A stretch of 64,000 nt of DNA from Rhizobium sp. JAB6 (GTDB lineage Bacteria > Pseudomonadota > Alphaproteobacteria > Rhizobiales > Rhizobiaceae): positions 1 through 64,000 of the forward strand of contig NZ_PYJQ01000011.1 of assembly GCF_003024605.1 (NCBI RefSeq). The letters run 5' to 3'. Under the pieces are notes generated by a model that worked only from the letters and a program-made list of their open reading frames with translations, made no database searches and was not told where the DNA came from. Positions 26,994-34,518 of the stretch are shown here, one piece after another. Each line of letters opens with the position of its first letter. The stretch's first letter is position 1. The translations under genes and the position numbers were made by a program.

Positions 26994-27803
26994 TCAATCT
27001 GCGTCCAGCATCAACCGCTTTGTGTATCGTTCGGCAGCCAAGCCGACAAGAAGACATGCGCCGGAAAACGATAAAAGATATTCCCTGTCAAGTAAGCGAT
27101 CACTGTAGTTTTCGAAATAAGCCACCCGCATCCATTCAACACACTGAGCCAGCGGATTGTACGAGAGTGGGATCGCTATCTGGTCTGGCAAATTAGGTGT
27201 TACAAATAGGCAACCGGATCCGAGATAGAAAAGAAGCGCCATAAGGGCGTACACAGTGACGAAAAGTGGTTGTATTGTTGCTATAACGCAGATTATAGAT
27301 CCCACTCCAATTGCGAAAAATATTGTTGCGAGATATGCAAATACAGCTTGAAGTGGATCGTCTGGATATGGACTTAATCCCATTACAGTAAAGATTATCC
27401 AAATTAAAAATAGAGTTATAAATCCGGCTATAATCTCCAATAATGCCCTTGCATACATTATGTCGGTAACGCGAACTATCGGGAAAGATAGCATACTCTT
27501 ATTCATAACTACAGAATAAGCCATAAATCGCGATATATAAATAAATGTCAAGGTGGGAATAACTCCAGCTCCGAAGAAAATCATGGGGTTATTTCCATAA
27601 GGCGCTGCGCGACCAGCGAAGATGTTAATAAGCAGAATCACGAAAATGTGTACTAACGGCCACAGCGATTGCACGAGAAATCCAAGGCCGTGATTGAAAA
27701 AGCGAGTGCGCATATCGCGCAATATAACAGCGCTCATAACGTGACAGACTTCTCGCGATGCGTCTACTATTGAACGTTTTTTGGTTGATTTGCGAGGCTG
27801 CAT
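26994..27803 (-). CDS. ABC-2 type polysaccharide export permease
   Basis: A 269-residue inner-membrane permease of the KpsM/Wzm type, which exports lipid-linked capsule or O-polysaccharide together with a cytosolic ATPase. Six hydrophobic segments are visible; the N-terminal amphipathic stretch VMSAVILRDMRTRFFNHGLGFLVQ and the conserved loop LSYNPLAQCVEWMRVAYF near residue 215 are typical. The gene ends at 26994, exactly where the IS3 remnant begins, so its last residues may be altered. No ATPase gene (KpsT/Wzt) follows; its expected place is occupied by IS DNA. Eight bases upstream lies the stop of a small ORF in the same direction. Base composition is AT-richer than the surroundings. Confidence 0.88.
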   Translation of the reverse strand: MQPRKSTKKRSIVDASREVCHVMSAVILRDMRTRFFNHGLGFLVQSLWPLVHIFVILLINIFAGRAAPYGNNPMIFFGAGVIPTLTFIYISRFMAYSVVMNKSMLSFPIVRVTDIMYARALLEIIAGFITLFLIWIIFTVMGLSPYPDDPLQAVFAYLATIFFAIGVGSIICVIATIQPLFVTVYALMALLFYLGSGCLFVTPNLPDQIAIPLSYNPLAQCVEWMRVAYFENYSDRLLDREYLLSFSGACLLVGLAAERYTKRLMLDAD

Positions 27804-27811
27804 CCAAAATC

Positions 27812-28030
27812 CTAAAACAATAACGGAAGATCGTATCCGAAAGTGCGTAATGCGAAATAAATGATTCCGACCAAAGCGGTGGCGCCGGCAATTACTAGAT
27901 TGAAATCATTGAACTCCAAAATGCGTGCTTTTATTTCTTTCCATCGCTCGGGCGAATTTTGCATTTTTTCAATTTCGAAGCCCTTTCCCAGCATTGGCGT
28001 ATGCGGCAGACACCCGGCGCGGTTCTGCAA
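27812..28030 (-). CDS. Small membrane-anchored ORF of unknown function
   Basis: An open frame of about 72 codons from a TTG at 28030, or 62-50 codons from internal ATGs. The C-terminal half is LVIAGATALVGIIYFALRTF, a likely membrane segment, after a charged region (NSPERWKEIKARILEF). It ends eight bases before the permease gene, so they are probably cotranscribed. The frame stays open a little upstream to a TAA near 28066, so it could be the C-terminal remnant of a longer export protein. No family is recognised. Confidence 0.45.
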   Translation of the reverse strand: MQNRAGCLPHTPMLGKGFEIEKMQNSPERWKEIKARILEFNDFNLVIAGATALVGIIYFALRTFGYDLPLLF

Positions 28031-28066
28031 ATCGATTACGGTATTAAAGTGCGGTACAGTTTAGGG

Positions 28067-28814
28067 TAGCACTCGTCGAGTAAAAAGAGGCTTCTTCTTT
28101 CGAGTGTTGTTGTATAGTTGTGAGCGGAAATTTTTCCAAATCACTTTTTTAGAACTTAAGGCAGGAATAGAGCGCTGATCGAGCAAACGAGCTTATAGGG
28201 CTGTCTCTGACCTTACCCGGGAAGCAATATGGGCACGTTGCCCGAGCCACGGCTTGAAAAGGGCTTAACATCCCTGGACCGCCTTCGAGCTCTCAAAGCT
28301 ACGAAGAATGTATACTTCCGACTCAACGAGAGATGAAATCCGTGCGGCATTTCCAGGACTGAAGTGGGGCGCCCTCTCCCGTATGGCCTTCTATCACAAA
28401 TTCCACCGGCCATCCGTGCACTACAAAAGAACGGGAAATCCACTGATCGACGAGATTTTTACGCAAATCGAGGAGATTGGATGGACGCTGAGAGATTCAG
28501 ACGAGGAATGTGGTACCGGATGGTATTTCCGAAGACGGTAGTGGCGCCACCGTCAACTGAGCTTCAATACTCCGACTAAAGCGGTGAAAGCCCTCGATAG
28601 GGAGATAAGGATAACTTGGAAACAAGATAGGTAATGGGGATCGGATGAATGCTCGAAGCATGTCGCGTTTCATGTTGCATAGCTTCGCCGGCGCCTACGC
28701 CTAATGGAACCCCCGAAATGAAGGGAAATAGCGCGCAACAAGACGCGACATGAAGCAGCGAAAGCCGCCATCCACTCGTTCGCCTAACATGCTGATTTTC
28801 TTATGGAAAATGAT
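28067..28814. other. Gene-poor boundary stretch before the tRNA
   Basis: Apart from one small ORF (28308-28541) no gene is recognised. ATGTCGCGT at 28660-28668 is repeated in inverted form (ACGCGACAT) at 28743-28751, with the 9-base arms 74 bases apart. The stretch lies between the island-like left region and the tRNA gene. Confidence 0.4.
28308..28541 (+). CDS. Small hypothetical protein
   Basis: A 77-codon ORF with a balanced, protein-like composition (TRDEIRAAFPGLKWGALSRM, then DEIFTQIEEIGWTL and a GTGWYFRRR end). A purine-rich ACGAAGA precedes the ATG but overlaps it closely. No family is recognised, and no neighbour supports it; it is isolated in the boundary stretch. Confidence 0.35.
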   Translation: MYTSDSTRDEIRAAFPGLKWGALSRMAFYHKFHRPSVHYKRTGNPLIDEIFTQIEEIGWTLRDSDEECGTGWYFRRR

Positions 28815-28888
28815 TGGCTGGGAAACCTGGATTCGAACCAAGATTAACGGAGTCAGAGTCCGCTGTTCTACCATTGAACTATTTCCCA
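28815..28888 (-). tRNA. tRNA-Gln (CUG)
   Basis: Read on the minus strand, the acceptor stem TGGGAAA pairs with TTTCCCA, followed by G and an encoded CCA. The D-arm has AATGGTAGAAC, the anticodon stem-loop is GCGGA-CTCTGAC-TCCGT with anticodon CTG, and the T-arm contains TTGGTTCGAATCCAG. Total 74 bases including CCA. The anticodon assigns glutamine. tRNA genes are common integration sites, and this one stands between IS-rich polysaccharide DNA and an orderly gene block. No repeat of its 3' end was found elsewhere in the window. Confidence 0.93.
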
Positions 28889-29129
28889 ACAGCCGCCGGG
28901 CGTTGGATGCCCCTGCGGGGAAAGCAGGGCCTCTATAATCGAATTTGCCGCAGATGCAAACACTTTAACGCAGGAAAATGCGACTTTTTTGACAGTCACC
29001 CTGGACCGCCACGATAGGTCAGGAATCCGTCTGCTTCCAGCGGATTTTCCAAGCCGCACTGCCCCAATGCCCCAAAGCTGCTGCCAGACGAGGGATCTCG
29101 CCAATTTTGCGGTCACGCCTTCGATCGCC

Positions 29130-29765
29130 TCACCAGCGCAACAGGCGCCTGCCGAGAATATATCCAACTGCGGTCACCATGGCGATCGCGATCGGGTACC
29201 AGAGCAGAACGAAAAGCGGGCTGTCGTCGGTGCAATTGGAGGCGTAGAAGGTCGCGGCGATGCCGCTTGCGGCAAGGCCGGCGACAGCGCCGGCGGCACC
29301 CGGTTTTTCCGGCGCGCCCTGGCGCAGGGCGAAAAGAAAGCAGGCGAGCGGCCCGATCGAAAGCAGAGGGATGAGCGTTAAGCAGAAGCGGGCATTGTGC
29401 CCGATCATCCGCGCACTCCAGCTATCGGCCGGCATGACGGCCATTTCGACGGCGCCGGCGGCAAGCAGAAGGACGGGCGCCAAGAGCAGCGTCCAGCCCC
29501 ACAGGCGCAGCGAAACGCCCGGCCGTCCGATACGGAAGACGACGGCACAGGCCGTTACTGCAAGCGCGATGGTCACGACGAATTTGAACAGGAAACGGAC
29601 AGTCTCCATCGCTGCATCGATATCGGCGCGAAAGCCGATCATGGCGAAGAAGATCCCGCCGCTGATCAGGATACCCGCGACGACCGCCAGGGTCAGGACC
29701 TTACCGATCCGCGTGCGGACCGGTGCGTCCTGCGCCAGAAGATTGATGAGGTCATCGGTTTTCAC
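29130..29765 (-). CDS. nrsF: NrsF-family anti-sigma factor (DUF1109)
   Basis: About 211 residues with six predicted membrane spans and little else, typical of the NrsF/DUF1109 family. NrsF holds ECF sigma factors of the SigF type inactive at the inner membrane until stress. The start is a GTG at 29765 (VKTDDLINLLAQDAPVR), 14 bases inside the end of the sigma gene; an upstream ORF start would overlap it further. Cys residues near the membrane (one in the second span region, one in ASNCTDD near the C-terminus) could be part of metal sensing, by analogy with Caulobacter, where cysteines of NrsF are needed for signalling. It is coupled to the sigma gene. Confidence 0.9.
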   Translation of the reverse strand: MKTDDLINLLAQDAPVRTRIGKVLTLAVVAGILISGGIFFAMIGFRADIDAAMETVRFLFKFVVTIALAVTACAVVFRIGRPGVSLRLWGWTLLLAPVLLLAAGAVEMAVMPADSWSARMIGHNARFCLTLIPLLSIGPLACFLFALRQGAPEKPGAAGAVAGLAASGIAATFYASNCTDDSPLFVLLWYPIAIAMVTAVGYILGRRLLRW

Positions 29766-30318
29766 TGGTCTCACTCCGATACAAAGCCGCAAGCGCTTTT
29801 AAAGCGCGGTGTAGCGCCACGCGCACGGCCCCTTCCGTCATCTTCAGCCGGTCCGCCGTTTCGCGAACACTGCTTCCCTCGACGGAAATCGAGCGCACGA
29901 TTGTCTTCTGCGGGTCCTTCAGCAGCTCCAGCATACGATCGACATCGAACCGGTCCAAGGCGTCGGTGTGCTCTTCCGCCTCCAGGAAATCGATTACGTC
30001 GTCGATCGGTACGCTCATATGTCGCCCTCGCCGTCTCAGGCTGTCTATCAGCTTGTTGCGCACGATCGTCGACAGCCAGGGGCCGATCGGGCGGGATGAA
30101 TCCCACGTGCCGCGCTTCAGATGGATGGCGAGCAGCACTTCCTGTACCACATCCTCAGCCTCGCTTAACGGCGCACCCAGCTGATCGCAGCGCCGACGCG
30201 CCATGGCGCGCAGATGCGGCGCCACGGCGGTGAGGAAACGGTGATAGGCCTGCGCATCGCCGCCGATGGCCGCGCGCATCCAGACTGCCCATTCCTCTTC
30301 GCGCGCCGAATGATTCAT
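29752..30318 (-). CDS. sigF: ECF sigma factor, SigF type
   Basis: A 188-residue ECF sigma factor. Region 2 (about 20-95) contains AEDVVQEVLLAIHLKRGTWD and PWLSTIVRNKLIDSLRRRGR; region 4 (about 130-180) contains RSISVEGSSVRETADRLKMT and the helix-turn-helix EGAVRVALHRALKAL. Pairing with nrsF and divergence from a DUF2282/MNIO operon match Caulobacter SigF, which responds to metal and oxidative stress. A promoter-like motif just upstream suggests autoregulation; that promoter would give a leader of only a few bases, so the start could also be a later codon. Without the anti-sigma the factor would be constitutive. Confidence 0.93.
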   Translation of the reverse strand: MNHSAREEEWAVWMRAAIGGDAQAYHRFLTAVAPHLRAMARRRCDQLGAPLSEAEDVVQEVLLAIHLKRGTWDSSRPIGPWLSTIVRNKLIDSLRRRGRHMSVPIDDVIDFLEAEEHTDALDRFDVDRMLELLKDPQKTIVRSISVEGSSVRETADRLKMTEGAVRVALHRALKALAALYRSETSENR

Positions 30319-30329
30319 CCGACATCTCC

Positions 30330-30357
30330 TCTACGCGGGACCGCAGACTTTCGTTAC
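30330..30357 (-). promoter_or_regulatory. Candidate SigF promoter for sigF-nrsF
   Basis: On the minus strand, GTAACG (30357-30352), 16 bases, then CGTAGA (30335-30330). This matches the site upstream of the precursor genes and the GTAACC-N16-CGAA type I recall for Caulobacter SigF. The -10 is about 12 bases from the sigma start codon, so the transcript would be almost leaderless. Confidence 0.6.
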
Positions 30358-30533
30358 CGGCAACGGCACTTATTTTTCAAGCCCTTTCGTTTCTCAGGCA
30401 GGTGCTGCCCCAGATGTGCCTGCCACCACGTGCACATGTCAGCCTCACCGCCGCACCTGCCGGGCTACTGCCTGCCAGAAGATAGCCGGCACAATATAAA
30501 TGACGCCATCTCGAAAAAATTTTCGATGCGGCT

Positions 30534-30561
30534 GTAACATCCGCTCGAAACGCTCCGTAGA
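30534..30561 (+). promoter_or_regulatory. Candidate SigF promoter for the bufferin operon
   Basis: GTAACA (30534-30539), 16 bases, CGTAGA (30556-30561), about 50 bases before the first precursor start. It shares GTAAC-N17-CGTAGA with the site upstream of sigF, so both divergent transcripts could be driven by the same ECF factor. The sites are oriented away from each other across a 291-base gap that holds no gene. Confidence 0.65.
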
Positions 30562-30609
30562 CCTCGATGCAAGCCAATGACGGCTCGCATCCATCTAGGA
30601 GACAGATCC

Positions 30610-30876
30610 ATGAAGAACAGCATCCTCACCCTGGCCATTGCTGGCTCGATCGCATCGGCACTTGCATCCGTCGCCGTCCCGGCTTCGGCCGCCGATACCA
30701 AGGAAAAATGCTATGGCGTCGCCCTTAAGGGCCAGAACGATTGTGCCGCCGGCAAGCATGATTGCGCCGGCAAGTCGACCATGAGCTACGACAAGATGTC
30801 CTTCAAGCTCGTTCCCACAGGCACCTGCACCTCGATGAAGACCCCGAAGGGTCACGGCTCGCTGACCCCGGCCTGA
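30610..30876 (+). CDS. bufA: Bufferin precursor, DUF2282 (copy 1)
   Basis: An 88-residue secreted peptide precursor of the DUF2282 (BufA1) family. A signal peptide is clear (MKNSILTLAIAGSIASAL to ASAAD), then a mature part with four cysteines in EKCYGVALKGQNDCAAG, HDCAGKS and GTCTSM. In characterised bufferins two core cysteines are converted by BufB/BufC to thiooxazoles that bind copper in the periplasm. The ATG at 30610 has GGAG ten bases ahead; the frame runs further upstream but that part would precede the signal peptide. It is followed 46 bases later by a paralogue. Function is inferred from the family and locus. Confidence 0.88.
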   Translation: MKNSILTLAIAGSIASALASVAVPASAADTKEKCYGVALKGQNDCAAGKHDCAGKSTMSYDKMSFKLVPTGTCTSMKTPKGHGSLTPA

Positions 30877-30922
30877 TCCGAAACCCGATTGATCGTCAAT
30901 CATCTCTCGTAAGGAGTTTGTC

Positions 30923-31207
30923 ATGAGCAAGATGTCCGCACTCGCCCTTGCCGCATCGGTCGCAACGGCGGTGACGCTGATTGCCGGCGCAGCGACAGCA
31001 TCTGCCGCCGATGCCAGGGAGAAATGCTACGGCGTCGCCCTCAAGGGTCAGAACGATTGCGCGGCCGGCCCCGGCACGACCTGCGCCGGCACGTCGAAGG
31101 TCGACTATCAGCGCAACTCGTGGAAGCTGGTTCCTGCCGGAACCTGCGAGACAATCAAGACGCCGAACGGCCATGGCACCCTGATGCAGGGGCCGGCCCC
31201 GGTCTGA
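30923..31207 (+). CDS. bufA: Bufferin precursor, DUF2282 (copy 2)
   Basis: A 94-residue paralogue of the previous gene: signal peptide (MSKMSALALAASVATAVTL to ASAAD), the same EKCYGVALKGQNDCAAG, then a changed GPGTTCAGTSKVDYQ centre and VPAGTCETIKTPNGHGTL end. Four cysteines keep the order but the spacing between the second and third differs slightly from copy 1 (extra residue). A good TAAGGAG precedes the ATG. The pair could be substrates of one BufB enzyme, giving two products, or one could be a backup. The central region between the conserved cysteines is where the copies differ most. Confidence 0.9.
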   Translation: MSKMSALALAASVATAVTLIAGAATASAADAREKCYGVALKGQNDCAAGPGTTCAGTSKVDYQRNSWKLVPAGTCETIKTPNGHGTLMQGPAPV

Positions 31208-31319
31208 CGGGACAGCGCGAACACGTGGGCGGCGCATCGTTTAATCCGGCGCCGCCTGCCTCCCGAACGCGAAACCGCTTCGTAACTTTGCTGGAATTGC
31301 CCAAACCCGGAGGCCCGCA

Positions 31320-32174
31320 ATGAAACCGTCAGAACTCCCCCGTCGTGCCGGCGTCGGCTTCAAGCCGGAACATTTCGCCGAGATCAATGATGCCGGTCAG
31401 CCGATTGGCTTCTTCGAAGTCCATGCTGAAAACTATATGGGCGCCGGCGGTCCACCACATGCGCAGCTTGCCAGGCTGCGCCAGGACTATGCGCTGTCCA
31501 TACACGGCGTCGGCCTTTCCATCGGCTCGATGCAGCCACTGGACCAAGAGCATCTCGCTCGCCTGAAGATCGTCTGCGATCGCTACGAGCCGGAGAGCTT
31601 TTCGGAGCACCTCGCCTGGTCGACGCACGACACGACCTTTCTCAACGATCTTTTGCCGCTGCCCTACACCGAGGCGACGCTGGCGCAGGTCTGCACCCAT
31701 ATCGATCAGGTGCAGACAATCCTCGGTCGTCAGATGCTGCTCGAGAATCCGGCTACCTACCTGCTCTTCGAAGAGAGCACGATCGAGGAAACTGAATTTC
31801 TGGCCGAAGTCGCCAGGCGCACCGGCTGCGGCCTGCTGCTCGACGTCAACAATGTCTTCGTCGCCGCCACCAATCACCACATGAACGCACACGCCTATCT
31901 CGAGCGCTTCCCGGTGCCATGGGTGCACGAGATCCATCTAAGCGGCCATTCGGAGACCATCGACGATTCAGGTGCCCCGCTTTTGATCGACAGCCACGAT
32001 ACGCCGGTAAAAGATCCCGTCTGGGCGCTTTACACGGAGCTGATCGATCGGATCGGTCCAGTGGCCAGCCTGGTCGAATGGGATAATGACGTGCCGGAAT
32101 GGCCGGTTCTGAGGGCCGAGGCTGAAGCGGCCGATGCCATCCTGAAACGTGCCGCCGCCCGCAGAGCAGCCTGA
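31320..32174 (+). CDS. bufB: MNIO-family enzyme BufB (DUF692)
   Basis: A 284-residue multinuclear non-heme iron oxidase (DUF692/MbnB-like), the maturase for bufferin precursors; it oxidises cysteines to thiooxazole using O2 and iron. TIM-barrel metal ligands are visible: H62 (SIHGVGLSIGS), E96-H97 (SEHLAW), E142 (LLENPATYL), D175 and N177 (LLLDVNNVF), H206 and H210 (HEIHLSGH), D224 and H226 (DSHDTPV), E253 (LVEWDNDVP). It is cytosolic. The 112-base gap after copy 2 of the precursor has no clear terminator. The next gene begins 11 bases after its stop, with GAGGAGGG. All expected ligands are present, so it looks functional. Confidence 0.95.
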   Translation: MKPSELPRRAGVGFKPEHFAEINDAGQPIGFFEVHAENYMGAGGPPHAQLARLRQDYALSIHGVGLSIGSMQPLDQEHLARLKIVCDRYEPESFSEHLAWSTHDTTFLNDLLPLPYTEATLAQVCTHIDQVQTILGRQMLLENPATYLLFEESTIEETEFLAEVARRTGCGLLLDVNNVFVAATNHHMNAHAYLERFPVPWVHEIHLSGHSETIDDSGAPLLIDSHDTPVKDPVWALYTELIDRIGPVASLVEWDNDVPEWPVLRAEAEAADAILKRAAARRAA

Positions 32175-32184
32175 GGAGGGATCG

Positions 32185-32940
32185 ATGTCTCTGGCCACGC
32201 AAAGCGAATTCGCCGCAGCACTCATCGATCCCGATCTCGCGGTGCCCGATGGATTGACCGCCTGGAATGGCCCACAGCCGGCACGGCGGTTCGGCGTCTA
32301 TCGCAACAATGTCGCTGTCGGCCTGATCGGTGCCCTAGCCTCCCGCTTTCCAGCCGCGGAAAGGATCGTCGGGGAGGAATTCTTCGCCGCCATGGCGCAT
32401 GAGTTCATTCGCCTGCATCCGCCGCGCTCGCCGCTGCTGCTTGCCTATGGCGATGACTTCCCAGATTTCGTCGAGTGTTTCGAACCGGCTCAGGAAATCC
32501 CCTATCTGCCCGATGTCATGCGATTGGAGGCGCTGCGGGGTCGAGCCTATCACGCGGCCGACGCCGTGCCGCTCGATGCAGCACTCGTGGCGACCATCGA
32601 GCCTGCCGGCCTGGCGGAGCTGACTTTCATGCCGCATCCTTCCGCCTCAGTGGTTCGTTCCGCCTATCCGGCCGTTACCATCTGGGCGATGAATACCGGC
32701 GAAATCGAGCTTGGGGATATTGCCGATTGGACGGGCGAGGATGCTCTCGTCATCCGCCCGCAGATGACCGTCGAGGTGCATCGCCTGCCGCCGGGTGGCG
32801 CAACCTTTCTGGAAGAGCTGTTTTCGGGCGCCACGCTTGGCCAGACCTATGAGACGGCTCTCGCCGAAGCCGCCAATTTCGATCTTTCCGCCAACCTCGC
32901 CGGTGCGTTCACGGCAGGCGCTTTCATGGCCATTCGCTGA
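32185..32940 (+). CDS. bufC: BufC-like partner protein (DUF2063, HvfC family)
   Basis: About 251 residues. The N-terminal DUF2063 domain (SEFAAALIDPDLAVPDGL, then ARRFGVYRNNVAVGLIGAL, AERIVGEEFFAAMAHEFI, and YLPDVMRLE) is characteristic of the partner that presents the precursor to MNIO enzymes; the C-terminal part (about 140-251) is a beta-rich domain. The ATG at 32185 has a strong GAGGAGGG; longer frames starting at 32149 would overlap BufB out of frame and have no ribosome-binding site. Known BufC/MbnC-like proteins form a heterodimer with BufB and bind the precursor leader. Confidence 0.92.
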   Translation: MSLATQSEFAAALIDPDLAVPDGLTAWNGPQPARRFGVYRNNVAVGLIGALASRFPAAERIVGEEFFAAMAHEFIRLHPPRSPLLLAYGDDFPDFVECFEPAQEIPYLPDVMRLEALRGRAYHAADAVPLDAALVATIEPAGLAELTFMPHPSASVVRSAYPAVTIWAMNTGEIELGDIADWTGEDALVIRPQMTVEVHRLPPGGATFLEELFSGATLGQTYETALAEAANFDLSANLAGAFTAGAFMAIR

Positions 32941-32958
32941 ACGCCAAGAGGAATGAAG

Positions 32959-33444
32959 ATGCAGAACCGGATGATGACGGCCGCACCGGCCGAACGCGAA
33001 ACCATGCCCAAAAAGCTCTATGGCATCCTGAAACTTCTCGACCGCATTCCGCATGACCTGATCGCACTCATTGCGCGGCTGTCGATCGCCGCCGTCTTCT
33101 GGCAATCCGGCCAGACCAAGGTGGATGGCTGGCACGTGACCGACAATGCCGTCTATCTCTTTCAGACGGAATACAAGCTGCCGCTGGTCGATCCCTGGAT
33201 CGCCGCCCATATCGCCGCTTTCAGCGAGCACTTCTTTCCATTTATGCTGATCATCGGATTGGCAAGCCGGCTCTCGGCGCTGGCGCTGCTCGGCATGACC
33301 CTCGTCATCGAGATCTTCGTCTATCCCGATGCCTGGCCGACGCACGGTACATGGGCAACCTGCTTTCTGGTGATCATCGCGGGCGGGCCAGGGCGCATCG
33401 CGCTCGACCATCTGATTGCCAGGCGATTCAGCCGCTCGGCGTGA
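32959..33444 (+). CDS. DoxX-family membrane protein (HvfX/BufD-like)
   Basis: A 161-residue DoxX-family protein with four membrane spans after a cytosolic lead (DLIALIARLSIAAVFWQSGQ, HFFPFMLIIGLASRLSAL, GMTLVIEIFVYPDAW, WATCFLVIIAGGPGRIALDH). DoxX genes close bufferin and other MNIO operons; a redox role at the membrane is inferred. Two ATGs are possible: 32953 is too close to AGAGGA, while 32959 has a seven-base spacing, so I chose the latter. It is the last gene of the operon; a hairpin follows its stop. Confidence 0.9.
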   Translation: MQNRMMTAAPAERETMPKKLYGILKLLDRIPHDLIALIARLSIAAVFWQSGQTKVDGWHVTDNAVYLFQTEYKLPLVDPWIAAHIAAFSEHFFPFMLIIGLASRLSALALLGMTLVIEIFVYPDAWPTHGTWATCFLVIIAGGPGRIALDHLIARRFSRSA

Positions 33445-33456
33445 GATCGGCGAGAG

Positions 33457-33484
33457 GGGAGCGCCAATTGCGAGTGGCGCTCCT
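33457..33484 (+). terminator. Candidate terminator after the bufferin operon
   Basis: GGAGCGCC (33458-33465) and GGCGCTCC (33476-33483), perfect 8-base arms with a 10-base loop, begin 13 bases after the DoxX stop. The T-run is weak. Confidence 0.55.
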
Positions 33485-33510
33485 TGATGCCAGCTAAATG
33501 CGCATTTTGA

Positions 33511-33535
33511 TTTTGCACCTGGCGTTGTTGCAAAA
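33511..33535. terminator. Possible bidirectional terminator
   Basis: TTTTGCA (33511-33517) and TGCAAAA (33529-33535) form perfect arms around an 11-base loop, with runs of T and A at either end, between the converging DoxX and dioxygenase genes. Confidence 0.5.
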
Positions 33536-33561
33536 CCGCAGTCGACGTCGCGCGGCTTGCC

Positions 33562-34518
33562 CTAGCGCAGCACGGGTTCGCCGTGGAAGCGGCGACGCGA
33601 CGGCTTCGAAACGCCGAAGCCCACCTCCATCATCAGCCGCGGCTTCTGCGTCGGCACGGTGCCCATATGGAAGCCGAAGGGATCTTCAACGAAACCAGAG
33701 CCGGCCTTGCCGGTCAGCGTCAGCGCATTCGCTTCGCCATAATAGTCGAGCACCTCGTTCGCCGGATGCCCGACAAGCAAGGTCAGCTGATGCCGGACCC
33801 GACGACGGCGATGGCTTCCCTTGACGAAAACGTGCGGGCCTGTGCCCTCGTCCACATCGACGAGATTGAAGAAGAATTTCAGCATCCGCCAATCATCGAG
33901 ATCGAAGTGGTATTTGTCGAGCGAAGCAAGGCTTCTATCGGCCTCGGAGGCCTGGGTCGGAAAGCTCCACCAGATACGGGTGGTGATCACTTTGGCCTGG
34001 CCGCCGAGATACTGGCGGGCGACATCAATCAGCAGCGGATCACGCTGAACCGCCATGACGGCTTCGCAATCGAGCGAGCGCTCGAAGAAGTGCCCGCTCA
34101 GAAGTGGCCGCCCGAATCGAGCTTCCGCTTCCTTATGTTCGCTTGCGACAAATTCGAGCTTTCTGTTGAAATTGCCGAAGCAGGCAGTGTTGGCGGCGAA
34201 TTCGGCGATTTCCCGATGAATATGATCCGGCAGCATCAGGTTCGGATAGATACCGTCACTGCGGAGAGCATTGACGACAGCGCTGCGCTCGACACCGGAA
34301 AACATCGAGGGGCCGGAAACGGGAAGCCTGACGGGCTGCTTGGTGGCAAGCCAATGGATGCGCCGAAACGGCAGGGTCCTGGCCAACAGGAACATAGGCA
34401 GCCAGGCTGGATTCTCTTTGAGATCAGTCAGGTAAGTCGGTATCCTGACAGCCATTCGCTTGAACCGGCTGCCTTGTCGGGCGATAGACTCCAAGTCTTC
34501 AGCAGGGGGATTGTGCAT
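33562..34518 (-). CDS. Phytanoyl-CoA dioxygenase (PhyH) family protein
   Basis: About 318 residues, a non-heme Fe(II)/2-oxoglutarate dioxygenase of the PhyH family. The metal HxD is in the segment DKYHFDLDDWRMLKFFFNLV; the downstream VDEGTGPHVFVKGSHR, FGFHMGTVP (distal His) and KPRLMMEVGFG (2-oxoglutarate Arg) follow. An in-frame GTG at 34533 would put the ribosome-binding GGAAAGGA inside the gene, so the ATG at 34518 is the real start. The substrate is not predictable. It faces the bufferin operon and is not part of it. Upstream 469 bases are non-coding. Confidence 0.8.
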   Translation of the reverse strand: MHNPPAEDLESIARQGSRFKRMAVRIPTYLTDLKENPAWLPMFLLARTLPFRRIHWLATKQPVRLPVSGPSMFSGVERSAVVNALRSDGIYPNLMLPDHIHREIAEFAANTACFGNFNRKLEFVASEHKEAEARFGRPLLSGHFFERSLDCEAVMAVQRDPLLIDVARQYLGGQAKVITTRIWWSFPTQASEADRSLASLDKYHFDLDDWRMLKFFFNLVDVDEGTGPHVFVKGSHRRRRVRHQLTLLVGHPANEVLDYYGEANALTLTGKAGSGFVEDPFGFHMGTVPTQKPRLMMEVGFGVSKPSRRRFHGEPVLR

